Assembly: GCA_963754285.1 (NCBI GenBank)
Contig: CAVWFN010000008.1
Location: 1 to 64,000, forward strand
Reading direction: 5' to 3'
Length of the DNA stretch: 64,000 nt
Origin: RYN-133 sp963754285
Lineage (GTDB): Bacteria > Actinomycetota > Actinomycetes > Mycobacteriales > Jatrophihabitantaceae
A model generated the notes under the pieces. That model ran no database searches. It was not told the origin of the DNA and was given only the letters and a program-made list of their open reading frames with translations. The position numbers and the translations under genes were made by a program. Numbering within the stretch: the first letter of the stretch is position 1; every line of letters starts with the position of its first letter. Of the stretch, positions 1 through 8,926 are shown piece by piece.

Positions 1-1
1 C

Positions 2-991
2 ATCACGGGCGTCAACTCCGACACCGTCGAGGCGTGGTTCGCGCACTGGCTGCCCAACATCGCGGCCCGCCGCGTACGGGAGCGGACGCTCGAGAGCTAC
101 GAGTCGATGATCCGGATGCACATCACCCCGCACATCGGCGGGCAGCGGCTCGACCAGCTGCAGCCCGAACACCTCGAGCAGCTCTACAACCTGCTGCTCG
201 AGCAGGGCCTGTCCCCCACCACCGTGCTGCGGGTGCACCGGATCATCTCCCGCGCACTCAAGGTCGCGATGCAGCGCCAGCGCATCCACCGCAACGTCGC
301 CACGCTGGTCGACCCGCCGGCGCAGCGGCCGCAGCGAGGTCGCCACCGCGCTCACGCTCGAGGAGGCAACGGCCGTGCTGCACGCGGCGCAAGGCCAGCG
401 CAACGCCGCCCGCTGGACCGTCGCGCTCGCACTCGGCCTGCGCCAGTCCGAGGCGCTGGCGCTGCAGTGGAAGGACATCGACCTGCTCAACGGCACGCTG
501 ACCGTGCGGCGCACCCTGCACCGGGTCAAGGGCAAGGGGCTGGTCTACGAGCCGCCCAAGACCAAGCGCAGCATGCGCACCCTCGCGCTGCCGGTGCCGC
601 TGATCCGTGCGCTGCACGAGCACAAGGCCGCCAGACCGGCGAGCGGATGCTCGCGGCCAACGAGTGGCACGACGAGGACCTGGTCTTCGCCCAGCCCAAC
701 GGCCGCCCGATCGACAAGAAGGTCGACTACAAGCACTGGCGCGACCTGCTGCGCGAGGCCGGCGTGCGGCACGTGCGGCTGCACGACGGCCGGCACACCG
801 CGGCGACGCTGCTGCTGTCCGAGGGCGTGCACCCGCGGGTGGTCATGGAGCTGCTCGGCCACTCCCAGATGCGCACGACGATGGACATCTACAGCCACGT
901 GATGCCGGCGCTGGCCCGCGAAGCGGCCGACCGGATGGGCGCCGTGCTGCTCGGCGGCTGGACCACAACGAACCCAGACGGACGCCGGTGA
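2..991 (+). pseudogene. Tyrosine recombinase (phage-type integrase), 5' end outside the window, two frameshifts
   Basis: Site-specific recombinase of the phage integrase family, which would integrate or excise a mobile element. Reading opens before the window: a SAM-like core-binding domain (about bases 2-310) precedes the catalytic domain. All catalytic residues are visible: Arg in LGLRQSEAL, Lys in PKTKRSMR, His/Arg in LHDGRHTAA, His in LLGHSQMRT and the nucleophilic Tyr in MDIYSHV. The reading frame shifts near 325-335 and back near 628-636, so the protein is split over two frames although every motif survives. The gene runs toward the 3' end of tRNA-Ala 90 bases downstream, the usual arrangement of an integrase beside its attachment site. 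Family assignment is firm. Whether the shifts are real decay or sequence errors is open. Confidence 0.85.
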
Positions 992-1080
992 TCGAGGGCG
1001 AATTGCACCAGCTGCAACCAAAACTGCAACCAGAGCAGACCCGGATGATCTTGTGAGGGCTCTGTCCCTTTAGAAATGGG

Positions 1081-1153
1081 TGGAGCTGAGGGGACTCGAA
1101 CCCCTGACCCCCACACTGCCAGTGTGGTGCGCTACCAGCTGCGCCACAGCCCC
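1081..1153 (-). tRNA. tRNA-Ala (anticodon GGC)
   Basis: 73-base cloverleaf on the minus strand. The 7-bp acceptor stem has the G3-U70 wobble pair that identifies alanine tRNAs. The D arm is GCGCAGCUGGUAGCGC, and the anticodon arm CCACA-CUGGCAG-UGUGG gives anticodon GGC. The T arm contains GGUUCGAGUCC. The base after the acceptor stem is the discriminator A, and the terminal CCA is not fully encoded (ACCC follows). Its 3' end faces the integrase remnant, so it is the likely attachment site of the element to the left. Confidence 0.96.
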
Positions 1154-1199
1154 GAACCAGTCGCTGCGTGAACAACGACCGACGACAAAGGTTACACGG

Positions 1200-2670
1200 C
1201 TACGCGGCGGCTTCTGCGGGCACGGCGTCGCGGGCGGGCTGACGCGACTCGGCGCGGCGGCGGGCGCGGGCGTGCTGGGGCATGGTGTCGATGGCCGCAT
1301 CGTCATCGATGGTGAGCGCCGAGCCGATCGCCAGGAGCGCGAGCGCGGCGGCGACGAGGAACGCGACGCGGTACGGCGCCACGGTGCCGATCGGGCCGCT
1401 CGGGCTGCCGTTGCCGGCCAGGACGACGGCGGTGGTGAGTGCAGCGACGCCGATGGCGCCGCCGAGTTGCCGCACGGCGTTGAACATCGTCGAGGCGCGT
1501 CCCGTCTCGGACGACGGGATGGTCGCGAACGCCGACCGCCTGGGCGGGGACGAAGACCTGGGCCATACAAAATCCCAGAGCGAACATCAGCGCGCGCGCG
1601 AACCACAGGCTCGAGGTGGCCGACAGCGCCGCGAGCAGTCCGATCGAGGTCGCGACACCTAGGAGGCCCAGCGTGATCTGGCGGCGCGGGCCGAGCGCGG
1701 GATAGAGCACGCGGCTGGCGAGCTGCGCGCCGAGCATGACGCCGACGGCCTCGGGGAACGTATTGAGCCCCGACTGCAGCGGAGTCAGACCCCGCCCGTC
1801 CTGGAAATACAGCGCGATCGCGTACAGCGTGCCGAGGAACGCCATCGAGCCGAGGATCATCACGCCGTTGGCGGAGCGGAACAACCGATTGCCCAAAAGC
1901 CGCAGCGCGACGATCGGCTCGCGGGCACGCAGCTCGACGACCACCATGACGGCAAGCAGCACGACCCCGACGACGATGCCGGTCAGTGGCCCGGCCGAAC
2001 TCCAGCCGTGCACCGGCGCCTCGGAGACGCCGTACATCAACGCGCCGAGCCCGACGCCGCTGAGCAGGAAGCCGGGCACGTCGAAGTGTCCGGGCGAACC
2101 CTCGGCACGGTCGTCGAGGAACACCAGCCCGAACAGCAACGCGAACGCGCCGATCGGCAGATTGACGAAGAACACCCAGCGCCACGACAGATCGTCGACG
2201 AGCAACCCGCCAAGAACAGGCCCCAGCGCCGGCGCCAACGTCGTCGGCACAGTCAGGATGGCAGCGGCGCGCAAGCGCTCGGACGGCGGGAACGTGCGGA
2301 ACAGCATGGCCATGCCAACGGGCGCGAACATGCCGCCGCCGACTCCCTGCAGCACCCGGAACGCCACCAGCTCGCCCATGTTCTGCGCCAGCCCGCACAG
2401 CGCGGAGGCGAGCGTGAACACCACGATGGCGGCGAGCAGAACCCGCTTGCCGCCGAACCGGTCCCCCAGCCACCCGGACGCCGGGATGAAGACCGCCAGG
2501 CTCACCAGGAACGAGATCGACACGGCGTCGACGCCGGCCGGGCTGACTCCGAGGTCGTGGCCGATGGTCGGCAGCGCGACGTTGACGATGGTGACGTCCA
2601 TGATGCTCATGAACATCGCCGCGACGAACACGACGCTGACGGCGACTTTCTGAGTGATGCGAACTCGCAC
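1200..2670 (-). pseudogene. DHA2-type (EmrB/QacA-like) MFS multidrug exporter, one frameshift near the 3' end
   Basis: Proton-driven drug exporter of the 14-helix DHA2 family. The GTG start at 2670 gives MRVRITQKVAVS followed by the first helix and the family motif IMDVTIVNVALPTIG. Motif A-like LGDRFGGKR and motif C-like GPVLGG follow, along with PSERLRAAA. The frame is open from 2670 to about 1540 (ending VFVPAQAVGV). The protein then continues in another frame as ATIPSSETGRASTMFNAVRQ and runs to the stop at 1200-1202. A single-base change at about 1525-1545 would restore one ORF of roughly 490 residues. The gene is divergent from hupB. It is close to intact and may be functional if the shift is a sequencing error. 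Confidence 0.8.
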
Positions 2671-2899
2671 CAGTGGGTTCCTCCGGACGGTGGGCGCTGG
2701 ACATGATCACGGCGGCCGTCGGGCCGCCTACGGCCCCAACCTCGCAGTGATCCCACATATTTCGCTCGGCTAATGAATTCGGCTCGTTTTCCGACACGCC
2801 GGGCCCCGAAACCCCCCGGTTTACGGGGGTGAGGGGGCCGTCCGGGATACTGGTCACTCAGAGGGACAAAGCATCAACCCAACGATCAAGGGAGATCCT

Positions 2900-3178
2900 G
2901 TGAACCGCAAGGAACTGGTGACCGCCGTCGCCGAGGCCGCGGACCTGGAGCAGAAGACCGTCGACGCCGTCCTGCGTGGCCTCCAGTCGACTCTGGAGAA
3001 GGCCGCCAGCAGCGGCGACAAGGTCAGCGTCCCCGGGTTCTTCTCGCTCTCCACGGGCCACCGCGCCCAGCGCGAGGGCCGCAACCCGGCCACCGGCGAG
3101 ACCATCACCATCCCGGCCGCGACCACGGTCAAGCTGACCGCGGGCAGCGCGCTCAAGGACGCCGCCAACCACAAGTAA
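2900..3178 (+). CDS. hup: Nucleoid-associated protein HU
   Basis: Small basic DNA-bending protein of the HU/IHF family (92 aa) that compacts the nucleoid. The N-terminal helices (MNRKELVTAVAEAADL) are followed by the beta-arm region with GFFSLSTGHRAQREGRNPAT, close to the HU signature GRNPxTG. It lacks the long Lys/Ala/Pro-rich tail of mycobacterial HupB, so it is the short type also found in streptomycetes (HupA). The start is GTG, with the purine-rich AAGGGAGA 5-10 bases upstream. It is followed by a strong hairpin, which makes it a monocistronic unit. Confidence 0.95.
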   Translation: MNRKELVTAVAEAADLEQKTVDAVLRGLQSTLEKAASSGDKVSVPGFFSLSTGHRAQREGRNPATGETITIPAATTVKLTAGSALKDAANHK

Positions 3179-3195
3179 GTCCGTCAGACGCAGCG

Positions 3196-3226
3196 AAGGC
3201 CGGCTCCCGATCAGGGAGCCGGCCTT
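3196..3226 (+). terminator. Strong hairpin terminator after hup
   Basis: Perfect 13-bp stem (AAGGCCGGCTCCC with its complement) and a 5-base loop, 17 bases after the hup stop codon. No long T tract follows, which is common in actinomycetes. The next gene converges on it, so it may stop transcription from both sides. Confidence 0.85.
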
Positions 3227-3243
3227 CAGCGTGTCCGGGGTAG

Positions 3244-4647
3244 TTACTTCTTCGAGGACGACGACGGCTTCGGTTTCGGCTTGGACGATGTCGCGGACTT
3301 CGACGGCGACGTGGACGGTGACGTCGATGCGGACGGTGTCGTCGAACCAGACGGGGACGGTGACGCTGACGTCGAGGACGACACGGTCGGCGTGGGCGAC
3401 GGGGTCACCGACGGCACCGGGGTGTGCCCGACGTTCGCCTTGGCGATCGCCGCGAACAGATCGGTCGCAGTCGCCGTCACCTGCTTGCCGTTCACGTAGA
3501 CCGTCGGCGTTCCGGTAACGCCCGCTTCGGACGCCTTCTCGGTCAGCTGCGCAACCAGCGGTTTGTACTTGCCGTTCGTGATGCAGTTGCTCAGCGAGGT
3601 GTCCGCAGATTTGGGGACGCCGGATCTCGTCGCAAGCGAGATCAGCTCCGCATTGCCGGGCCCGGCCGTCCCCTCGGTCGGCTGGAACGAGCCGGCATAA
3701 AGGCGATTGTGGTAGTCGACGAAGTCGTCGACCGACGAGTCGGACACACAGATCGCGGCGTTGGCTGCGCGGGTCGAGTACTGGTTCGGCGAGTTGCCGT
3801 CGAGGATCGAGATCGGGTGGAAGCGCACCTGGGCGATGTTCGCGCGCACCTGCTGGTCGAGCTTCGTCGCGACCGTCGACTCGAAGTGCTTGCAGATCGG
3901 GCAGCCGAAGTCTTCGTACACGTCGACCGTCGCGGCGGCGGCCTTGCCGAACACGATCCCGGACGCGGTCGCGTGCTTCCCCAGGACGACGTTGCTGATC
4001 TTCGCCCGGCCGGCCTGTACGCCGACGCCGATCAGGGTCACCAGCACGATCACGAGGGCGATCGAGCTGTTGAGGTACAGGTTGCGCGAGCGGGCGTCCT
4101 TCTGCTTGGTCGCGACCTGCGCCTCGTAACGCCGCCGCCCCTCCGGAGTGCGCATCCGCTTGGCCGACGGCATTTCGACGTAGTCGTGGCGGGCCAGGAA
4201 CTCTTCGATCGACAGATGCGTGAAGCTCCAGATCACCAGGAACACGGCAACGACGAGCAGCCCGACATCGCGCAGGATGTCGAGCGTGTACGACGTCGCG
4301 CCGACTGTCGTGCCGCCGCCGCCGAAGCACCCACACGTCAGCTTGATGCCTCGCGCCGCCACCTCGATGATCCCGATCAGGAACACGACGATGAGCAGGG
4401 TCGACACCGCCGCCGCGATGCGCACCGTGACGCCGATGATCAGCGCGATGCCCAGACACAGCTCGAGCACCGGCAACCCATAGCCGATGCCCTTCGACAA
4501 CCACTCCGGCGTCGCGTCGTAGGCGCGCACCGCCTGGGTGAACGTCAGCGGGTGGGCGATCTTCGACAACGAGGCCCAGATCCAGACGATGCCCAGCAGC
4601 AGCCGGGCAGCCGTCCCGATCCAGGGCCGGACCACAGACCAATTCAC
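3244..4647 (-). CDS. MauE/DoxX-type membrane domain fused to a DsbA-like thiol oxidoreductase
   Basis: 467-aa membrane-anchored redox protein. Residues 1-145 are a four-helix MauE/DoxX-like module carrying the CGCFGGGG motif (105-112). A basic cytoplasmic linker (160-190) leads to a fifth helix (195-212). An extracytoplasmic DsbA/thioredoxin-4 domain follows, with active site CPIC (249-252) and cis-Pro loop TGTPTVYV. The last 60 or so residues are a low-complexity Ser/Thr/Pro/Lys tail. The MauE half probably passes electrons across the membrane to or from the CPIC domain, which would form or isomerise disulfides in exported proteins. It lies 30 bases downstream of sco1 and is co-oriented with the copper genes, suggesting a role in cuproprotein maturation. 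The domain assignment is strong and the function is inferred. Confidence 0.85.
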   Translation of the reverse strand: MNWSVVRPWIGTAARLLLGIVWIWASLSKIAHPLTFTQAVRAYDATPEWLSKGIGYGLPVLELCLGIALIIGVTVRIAAAVSTLLIVVFLIGIIEVAARGIKLTCGCFGGGGTTVGATSYTLDILRDVGLLVVAVFLVIWSFTHLSIEEFLARHDYVEMPSAKRMRTPEGRRRYEAQVATKQKDARSRNLYLNSSIALVIVLVTLIGVGVQAGRAKISNVVLGKHATASGIVFGKAAAATVDVYEDFGCPICKHFESTVATKLDQQVRANIAQVRFHPISILDGNSPNQYSTRAANAAICVSDSSVDDFVDYHNRLYAGSFQPTEGTAGPGNAELISLATRSGVPKSADTSLSNCITNGKYKPLVAQLTEKASEAGVTGTPTVYVNGKQVTATATDLFAAIAKANVGHTPVPSVTPSPTPTVSSSTSASPSPSGSTTPSASTSPSTSPSKSATSSKPKPKPSSSSKK

Positions 4648-4677
4648 GCCGCAGACCCTATAGGGCGACCCATGTCG

Positions 4678-5304
4678 CTAGCTGTTGGCCACAATCGCGA
4701 CGTCGTGCTCCATCTGCTTGGCCTCGTTCGCGTTGTTGTAGACGTACGCGACGTGCGCGTAGTTGTCCGGCCCGTAGAGCAAGACCTGGGACGAGTGCGT
4801 GCGCCCACCGTCCTCGGCGACCAGCACGTGCGCTGCCGCCTGCGCGACGTTGATCTGCGGCTGCGTGCCGCGCAACCCGATGAACGCCGAGTGCGTGCCC
4901 GGTGAGAACTTCGACAGCCACGTCTTGATGGCGGCCGCGGTGTCGTGCTTGATGTCGGTCGTCACGAACACCACCGTCACCTTGTGCTGCGTCGCGACGG
5001 GCAGCGACCGCAACGCGACGCCGATGTCGGCCATCGTCTGCGGGCACACGTCCGGACACCGGGTGTAACCGAAGAACAACAGCGTCGTCTTGTTGTCGGT
5101 GCGCCGGCCGAACGAGTACGACTTGCCCGCGGTGTCGGTGAGCGTGAACTGGGGACGCGGCAGCGGAGGTGTCAGCCCGACGCCTTCGTACTTGCCCGTA
5201 CCCGGATTGTCGTTGAGATCGGACGGATGCGCGGCGCCGCCGGCCGACGAGCCACACCCCGCGATCGCCAGTACGAGCGCAACCGCGGCCATACGCAACT
5301 TCAC
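4678..5304 (-). CDS. Sco1/SenC-family copper chaperone lipoprotein
   Basis: 208-aa lipoprotein. The signal peptide ends in lipobox AIAGC (Cys17), followed by a thioredoxin-fold Sco domain. The copper-binding CxxxC is visible in GYTRCPDVCPQT (Cys83, Cys87), and the conserved downstream His lies in GRTHSSQVLLYG. Sco proteins deliver copper to the CuA site of cytochrome c oxidase or act as extracytoplasmic thiol reductants. The GTG start overlaps the stop of the YcnI-like gene by four bases (GTGA), so the two are translationally coupled within the copper operon. Confidence 0.9.
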   Translation of the reverse strand: MKLRMAAVALVLAIAGCGSSAGGAAHPSDLNDNPGTGKYEGVGLTPPLPRPQFTLTDTAGKSYSFGRRTDNKTTLLFFGYTRCPDVCPQTMADIGVALRSLPVATQHKVTVVFVTTDIKHDTAAAIKTWLSKFSPGTHSAFIGLRGTQPQINVAQAAAHVLVAEDGGRTHSSQVLLYGPDNYAHVAYVYNNANEAKQMEHDVAIVANS

Positions 5305-5966
5305 GAATCAGTTCCTTCCTTGCGTCGCGCCCTGCCGACAACTGCCACGCCCAGCGCGGCGGCCGCAACGACCAAGGCGATGATCGCGAGCACGGTAGGT
5401 CCGGTCGTGCTCGCGGGCTTCGCGGCGGCAACCGGCTGTGTCGGATCGTCTGCTGCCAGGGTAAGCACGGGCTTGGGATGGTCCGGCTCCGCGCTGCTCC
5501 CCGGCGCCGGCACCTGGTTCCATTCGACAACCGTCTTGTCGCTGTAGGTCTGCACGGCGCCGAACGCGATCGAGGGTGCCTGCGGCAGCGGACCGGCCAG
5601 GACGGTGAACTCCTGGAACTGCCCCGGTGCGATCTGGCTCGACTTCGATGTCGCCGTCCAGTCGACTTCGGTCACCGCTTCACTGACCTTGTCACCGTCG
5701 TCGGTCAGCAACGGCTTGGCCAACTTGGTCGTGCGCGTCGTGATGTGCCAGCCGGGCATCGGCAGCACGGACACCGAGGCCATCGGCGGCAACTGCACGG
5801 CAAGTTTCGTCGTGCTCGCCGTGTCGCTCTCGGTCGGGACGTGGAACGTGAGCACCGCTTCTTCGCCGGCCTTGGCGTTCGGACTGCTCACCGTGACGTG
5901 CGCGACCGCAGGCCAGGCGAGCGCGAACACGATCAGTCCGCACAGCGCGGCGACAAGCGTCCTCAT
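5301..5966 (-). CDS. YcnI-like copper-binding membrane-anchored protein (DUF1775)
   Basis: 221 aa. The signal peptide (MRTLVAALCGLIVFALAWPAVA) is cleaved before His23, so the mature protein starts HVTVSS. An N-terminal His is the copper ligand in YcnI/DUF1775 proteins. The conserved PMPGWHITTRT and EVDWTA patterns follow, then one C-terminal helix (about 192-212) and a basic tail. The ATG at 5966 overlaps the CopC-CopD stop (ATGA). As in Bacillus ycn loci, it sits beside CopC/CopD, pointing to periplasm-side copper acquisition or handling. Confidence 0.9.
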   Translation of the reverse strand: MRTLVAALCGLIVFALAWPAVAHVTVSSPNAKAGEEAVLTFHVPTESDTASTTKLAVQLPPMASVSVLPMPGWHITTRTTKLAKPLLTDDGDKVSEAVTEVDWTATSKSSQIAPGQFQEFTVLAGPLPQAPSIAFGAVQTYSDKTVVEWNQVPAPGSSAEPDHPKPVLTLAADDPTQPVAAAKPASTTGPTVLAIIALVVAAAALGVAVVGRARRKEGTDS

Positions 5967-7705
5967 GACAACGTGACCTTCAGCTCGGTGGTGATGGCAT
6001 CGAACTCGGAGAACATGACGTCGACCGTAAACACCCACGTCCCCGACACGGGCAGGTTCAGCCCCGCCGCCGTGTAGTACGACGGACCGGCCCGCACCAG
6101 GTGGAGCGGGATCGGCCCGAGCTGGGCAGCCGGTTGGGTTGCGGTCGCCTCGACGTGCTCCGGCTCGGCGCCCGGGCCGAGATCGAGCCGCACCGCGACG
6201 ACGCCGTGCCGGCCCGGGTCGACCGTCATCGTGGCTGTGCGCTGCGTGGTCACCGGCGCGCTCGCCGACACCGCCGCGAGATCGGCTGCAGCAATCGCGT
6301 CCGTACCGCGTGGTTGGCCGACGAGCACGGCGGCCAGCGCCAGCACCACGACGCCGATCACGACCTCGACGGCCACCGACCGGCGCATGCGCTCGACATC
6401 GATCGCCGAGAAACCGGACGCCGGCGGCTCGACCTCGGTGTCCGAACTCATCGCGTAGGCCACCACCCGTCCGCTGCCGAGCCGACGCCGGATCAGCATG
6501 CGCGACAGATTGCCCAGCCCGAGCAGGCCGACGAACCCCACCACTTTCGCGATGATCAACAGCCCGTACTCGGTCTCGAACAGCGCCCGCCACGAACCGG
6601 TGCCGCGATAGGCCGCGTAGACGCCGGTCACCGCGATCACGATCACCGAGCTGAACGCGACGCGCGAGAACACCGGCATGACCTCGGCGAGCTCGTCCGG
6701 GTCGCGGCGCGGCAGCACCGCGATCACCAGCATCACGAGCCCGCCCAGCCAGACGCCGATCGCGGCCAGGTGCAACGTGTCGCTGCCGACCGACAGCCAC
6801 ACCGGCGAGGTCGTGCGCGCGTGCCCGACGATCGCGAACGTCTCGGCGATCACGACACCGAGCGGCGCGAGTGCGTCCTCGCTCCAGAGCCGGTCGCGTC
6901 CGCGCCGCAGCGCGAACAGGAGCACGACCCCCGTGAGCACGAGCAGGCCGATGCGCAGCAGATGCCAGCCGCCGAAGTTGGTCTGCAGCGTCGCGTCGAT
7001 CAGCGACCACTTGAACACGGACGTGATCGGCGCGCCCGCCGCATTGACCGCCTGCAGCAACACCTCGGCGATCGAGCCGAGCAACGCCGCCGCCCAGCCC
7101 GTCCACACGATCCGGTGCACCCGCCGCTCACCACGTCCCGCCGGCCAGGCAGCGAAAATCAGCCACACGCCGGCGAGCACGGTGAAGCCGAGCGTCGATA
7201 CCCACCGCGCGACGTCGAGACTCGTCGATACTCCGGCCGGGATGACGCTGGTGTTCTGCGCGTGGGTGACGAGCGGTCCGTTGCCGACGACGAACGTGAC
7301 GATGCCGCCGACCGGGTGCGAGTCGGCCGACACCACCCGGAAGCTGGCCGTGTAGCTCGCATCGCGCAGTCCGGGCCGCAGTGCGACGCGTACGACGCTG
7401 CCCACGCCACCTGGATGGGTGGCCGTCCCCGACTCGACCCGCTTGCCGGTCTGGTCGGTGACGTGGACGTAGGTGATTCCGACGCTCTCGTCGAAGTGCA
7501 GCGTGACGCTCGTCGGAGCCGTGCGCAGCCGTGACCCGTCCGCGGGCGAACTACCGGTCAGCGTTGCGTGCGCGGACGCCGGCGCGGCGAGCACGAAGCC
7601 CGCCCCGGCGAGCACGAAGAGCAGAAGGACGAGCTTCAGCGGTTTCGGGGCCCCCGCGAAAACGCGCAGCGCTCTTTGCGGAGCGTCTTGGTGGGGTGAT
7701 CTCAC
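5963..7705 (-). CDS. CopC-CopD fusion copper transport protein (YcnJ-like)
   Basis: 580 aa. An N-terminal CopC domain follows the signal peptide: the mature end is AHATLTGSSPADGS, with a second copper-site motif SADSHPVGG. A CopD membrane domain with about eight helices follows (roughly 160-470), then a C-terminal extracytoplasmic region of about 100 residues. This architecture imports or binds copper at the cell surface. The GTG at 7705 overlaps the upstream anti-sigma stop, which fixes this start. Codons 3-20 coincide exactly with a dispersed 55-bp palindromic repeat, so the residues before the hydrophobic segment are probably a repeat-derived extension. Confidence 0.9.
   Translation of the reverse strand: MRSPHQDAPQRALRVFAGAPKPLKLVLLLFVLAGAGFVLAAPASAHATLTGSSPADGSRLRTAPTSVTLHFDESVGITYVHVTDQTGKRVESGTATHPGGVGSVVRVALRPGLRDASYTASFRVVSADSHPVGGIVTFVVGNGPLVTHAQNTSVIPAGVSTSLDVARWVSTLGFTVLAGVWLIFAAWPAGRGERRVHRIVWTGWAAALLGSIAEVLLQAVNAAGAPITSVFKWSLIDATLQTNFGGWHLLRIGLLVLTGVVLLFALRRGRDRLWSEDALAPLGVVIAETFAIVGHARTTSPVWLSVGSDTLHLAAIGVWLGGLVMLVIAVLPRRDPDELAEVMPVFSRVAFSSVIVIAVTGVYAAYRGTGSWRALFETEYGLLIIAKVVGFVGLLGLGNLSRMLIRRRLGSGRVVAYAMSSDTEVEPPASGFSAIDVERMRRSVAVEVVIGVVVLALAAVLVGQPRGTDAIAAADLAAVSASAPVTTQRTATMTVDPGRHGVVAVRLDLGPGAEPEHVEATATQPAAQLGPIPLHLVRAGPSYYTAAGLNLPVSGTWVFTVDVMFSEFDAITTELKVTLS
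7646..7700. repeat. Dispersed 55-bp palindromic repeat, copy A (inside the CopC-CopD 5' end)
   Basis: Copy A matches copy B (13974-14028) at 45 of 55 positions in the same orientation with no gaps. Both begin CGGGGCCCCC and share the core CTTTGCGGAGCG. Copy A contains CGCT...AGCG inverted repeats. It lies within the coding region of the copper gene and is translated as about 18 residues. It resembles a small REP/MITE-like element. Confidence 0.8.
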
Positions 7706-8349
7706 GCAACTCCTCTGAGCTTGCGCTCGGTCGAGGTCTCGGTGATCGTACGAGCGCGTTGCGGCGGCAGGGCACGTTCTGCCCGGTCGAGCAGCACAAG
7801 CAATACCAGCCCCAGCAACGTCGCGACATGCGTGAGCTCACGGGCGATCGTCACCTCGTGGTCGATCAGGTCATGCACCGACAACACGGCCAGCACGGCG
7901 ATGAACGTCGACAGCAGCGGGACGAGACCGGACGCACGCCGGGGCACCAATGCGGTGGCGAGCAACGCAACGCCGACCGCGATGTCCCACGCGGCGCTCT
8001 CGTGGGCGATGTGGGTCGACATGGGCATCCCCACGCCGATCCCGGCCAGCGACGGAACGGCGATCGCCAACTGGGCGACCGCGACCAGCGCGAGCGCCGA
8101 GCGCAGCCACAGCCGCCAGCGCAGCACGCGCCGGGTCGGCAGCACGACGTCGGCCAGGATCTGCGCCGACAGGTCGGGCACGTCGACCGCCGAGAGCCGG
8201 GCCTGCCGGGTCAGCCGAGTCGCCTCGGCAACCCATCGGGCACAATCGGGGCAGGTCGCGAGGTGGTTGTCGAGACTCGTCGACGGCATGCCCACGGGCT
8301 CGCCGTCCAAGCGGGACGAGGCCGCCTCACGGAACCGGTCGCATCGCAC
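7702..8349 (-). CDS. Membrane anti-sigma factor with zinc-finger (ZAS) domain
   Basis: 215 aa, GTG start at 8349 (MRCDRFREAASS). The N-terminal zf-HC2/ZAS motif H-x3-C-x2-C is seen in HLATCPDCARW, typical of zinc-containing anti-sigma factors. About four helices follow between residues 85 and 205, and the C-terminal tail is basic. It is transcribed away from the adjacent ECF sigma gene across a 61-bp gap and leads the copper operon, with its stop overlapping the CopC-CopD start. It probably holds the SigC-like factor inactive at the membrane. The pairing is inferred from position. Confidence 0.8.
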   Translation of the reverse strand: MRCDRFREAASSRLDGEPVGMPSTSLDNHLATCPDCARWVAEATRLTRQARLSAVDVPDLSAQILADVVLPTRRVLRWRLWLRSALALVAVAQLAIAVPSLAGIGVGMPMSTHIAHESAAWDIAVGVALLATALVPRRASGLVPLLSTFIAVLAVLSVHDLIDHEVTIARELTHVATLLGLVLLVLLDRAERALPPQRARTITETSTERKLRGVA

Positions 8350-8410
8350 ATAGGTAGTAGTCGTGGCGCGGACGCGATCGGTTCCCGGGTCGGGAGAGAA
8401 GGTGGCGCCG

Positions 8411-8926
8411 ATGGACGAGCTGACCGAGCTCGCGCTGTCTGCTCGCCACGGCGACACGGCCGCTGCGACCGCGTTCGTGCAGGCCACCCAGACCGACGTC
8501 TGGCGGCTGTGCCGGCACCTCGGCTCCGCCGCCACCGCCGAGGACCTCGTCCAGGAGACCTACGCGCGCGCCTTCGCCAGCCTGCACCGCTTCGCCGGGC
8601 GAGCGGCCGCGCGCACGTGGCTGCTCTCGATCGCCCGCCGCGTCTGCGCCGATGCCGTCCGTGCCGCCGTGAAGGGACGGGCTCCGCAGCCGCCGGCCGA
8701 GCCGGTCGCCGACCATGCCGAATCGGTCGCGCTGCACGATCTGCTCGACGCCCTCGACGACGAGCGGCGCGAGGCGTTCGTGCTGACCCAGCTGGTCGGG
8801 CTGACCTATCCCGAGGCGGCCGACGTGTGCGGCTGCCCCGTCGGGACGATCCGCTCGCGGGTGGCGCGGGCCCGCGCCGACCTGGTTGCTGCCCACGGTG
8901 GTCGGCGCGATCGGAAGACCGGGTGA
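8411..8926 (+). CDS. ECF RNA polymerase sigma factor (SigC-like)
   Basis: 171 aa. Region 2 (RHGDTAAATAFVQAT...DLVQETYARAFASLHRF) and region 4 (YPEAADVCGCPVGTIRSRV) are both clear. The length and the region 2.4 motif resemble mycobacterial SigC. The ATG at 8411 is chosen because GGAGAGAAGG lies about 8 bases upstream; an in-frame GTG at 8363 is less likely. It is divergent from a zinc-finger anti-sigma and four copper/redox genes, so control of that operon is the natural inference. It overlaps the next gene by four bases. Confidence 0.88.
   Translation: MDELTELALSARHGDTAAATAFVQATQTDVWRLCRHLGSAATAEDLVQETYARAFASLHRFAGRAAARTWLLSIARRVCADAVRAAVKGRAPQPPAEPVADHAESVALHDLLDALDDERREAFVLTQLVGLTYPEAADVCGCPVGTIRSRVARARADLVAAHGGRRDRKTG

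Noticed and set aside
2671..2899. Specific promoter boxes for hup and the divergent exporter
   Set aside because: The spacer must hold both promoters, but I could not pick -35/-10 pairs with acceptable spacing; a small CCCCCG/CGGGGG hairpin is the only clear structure.
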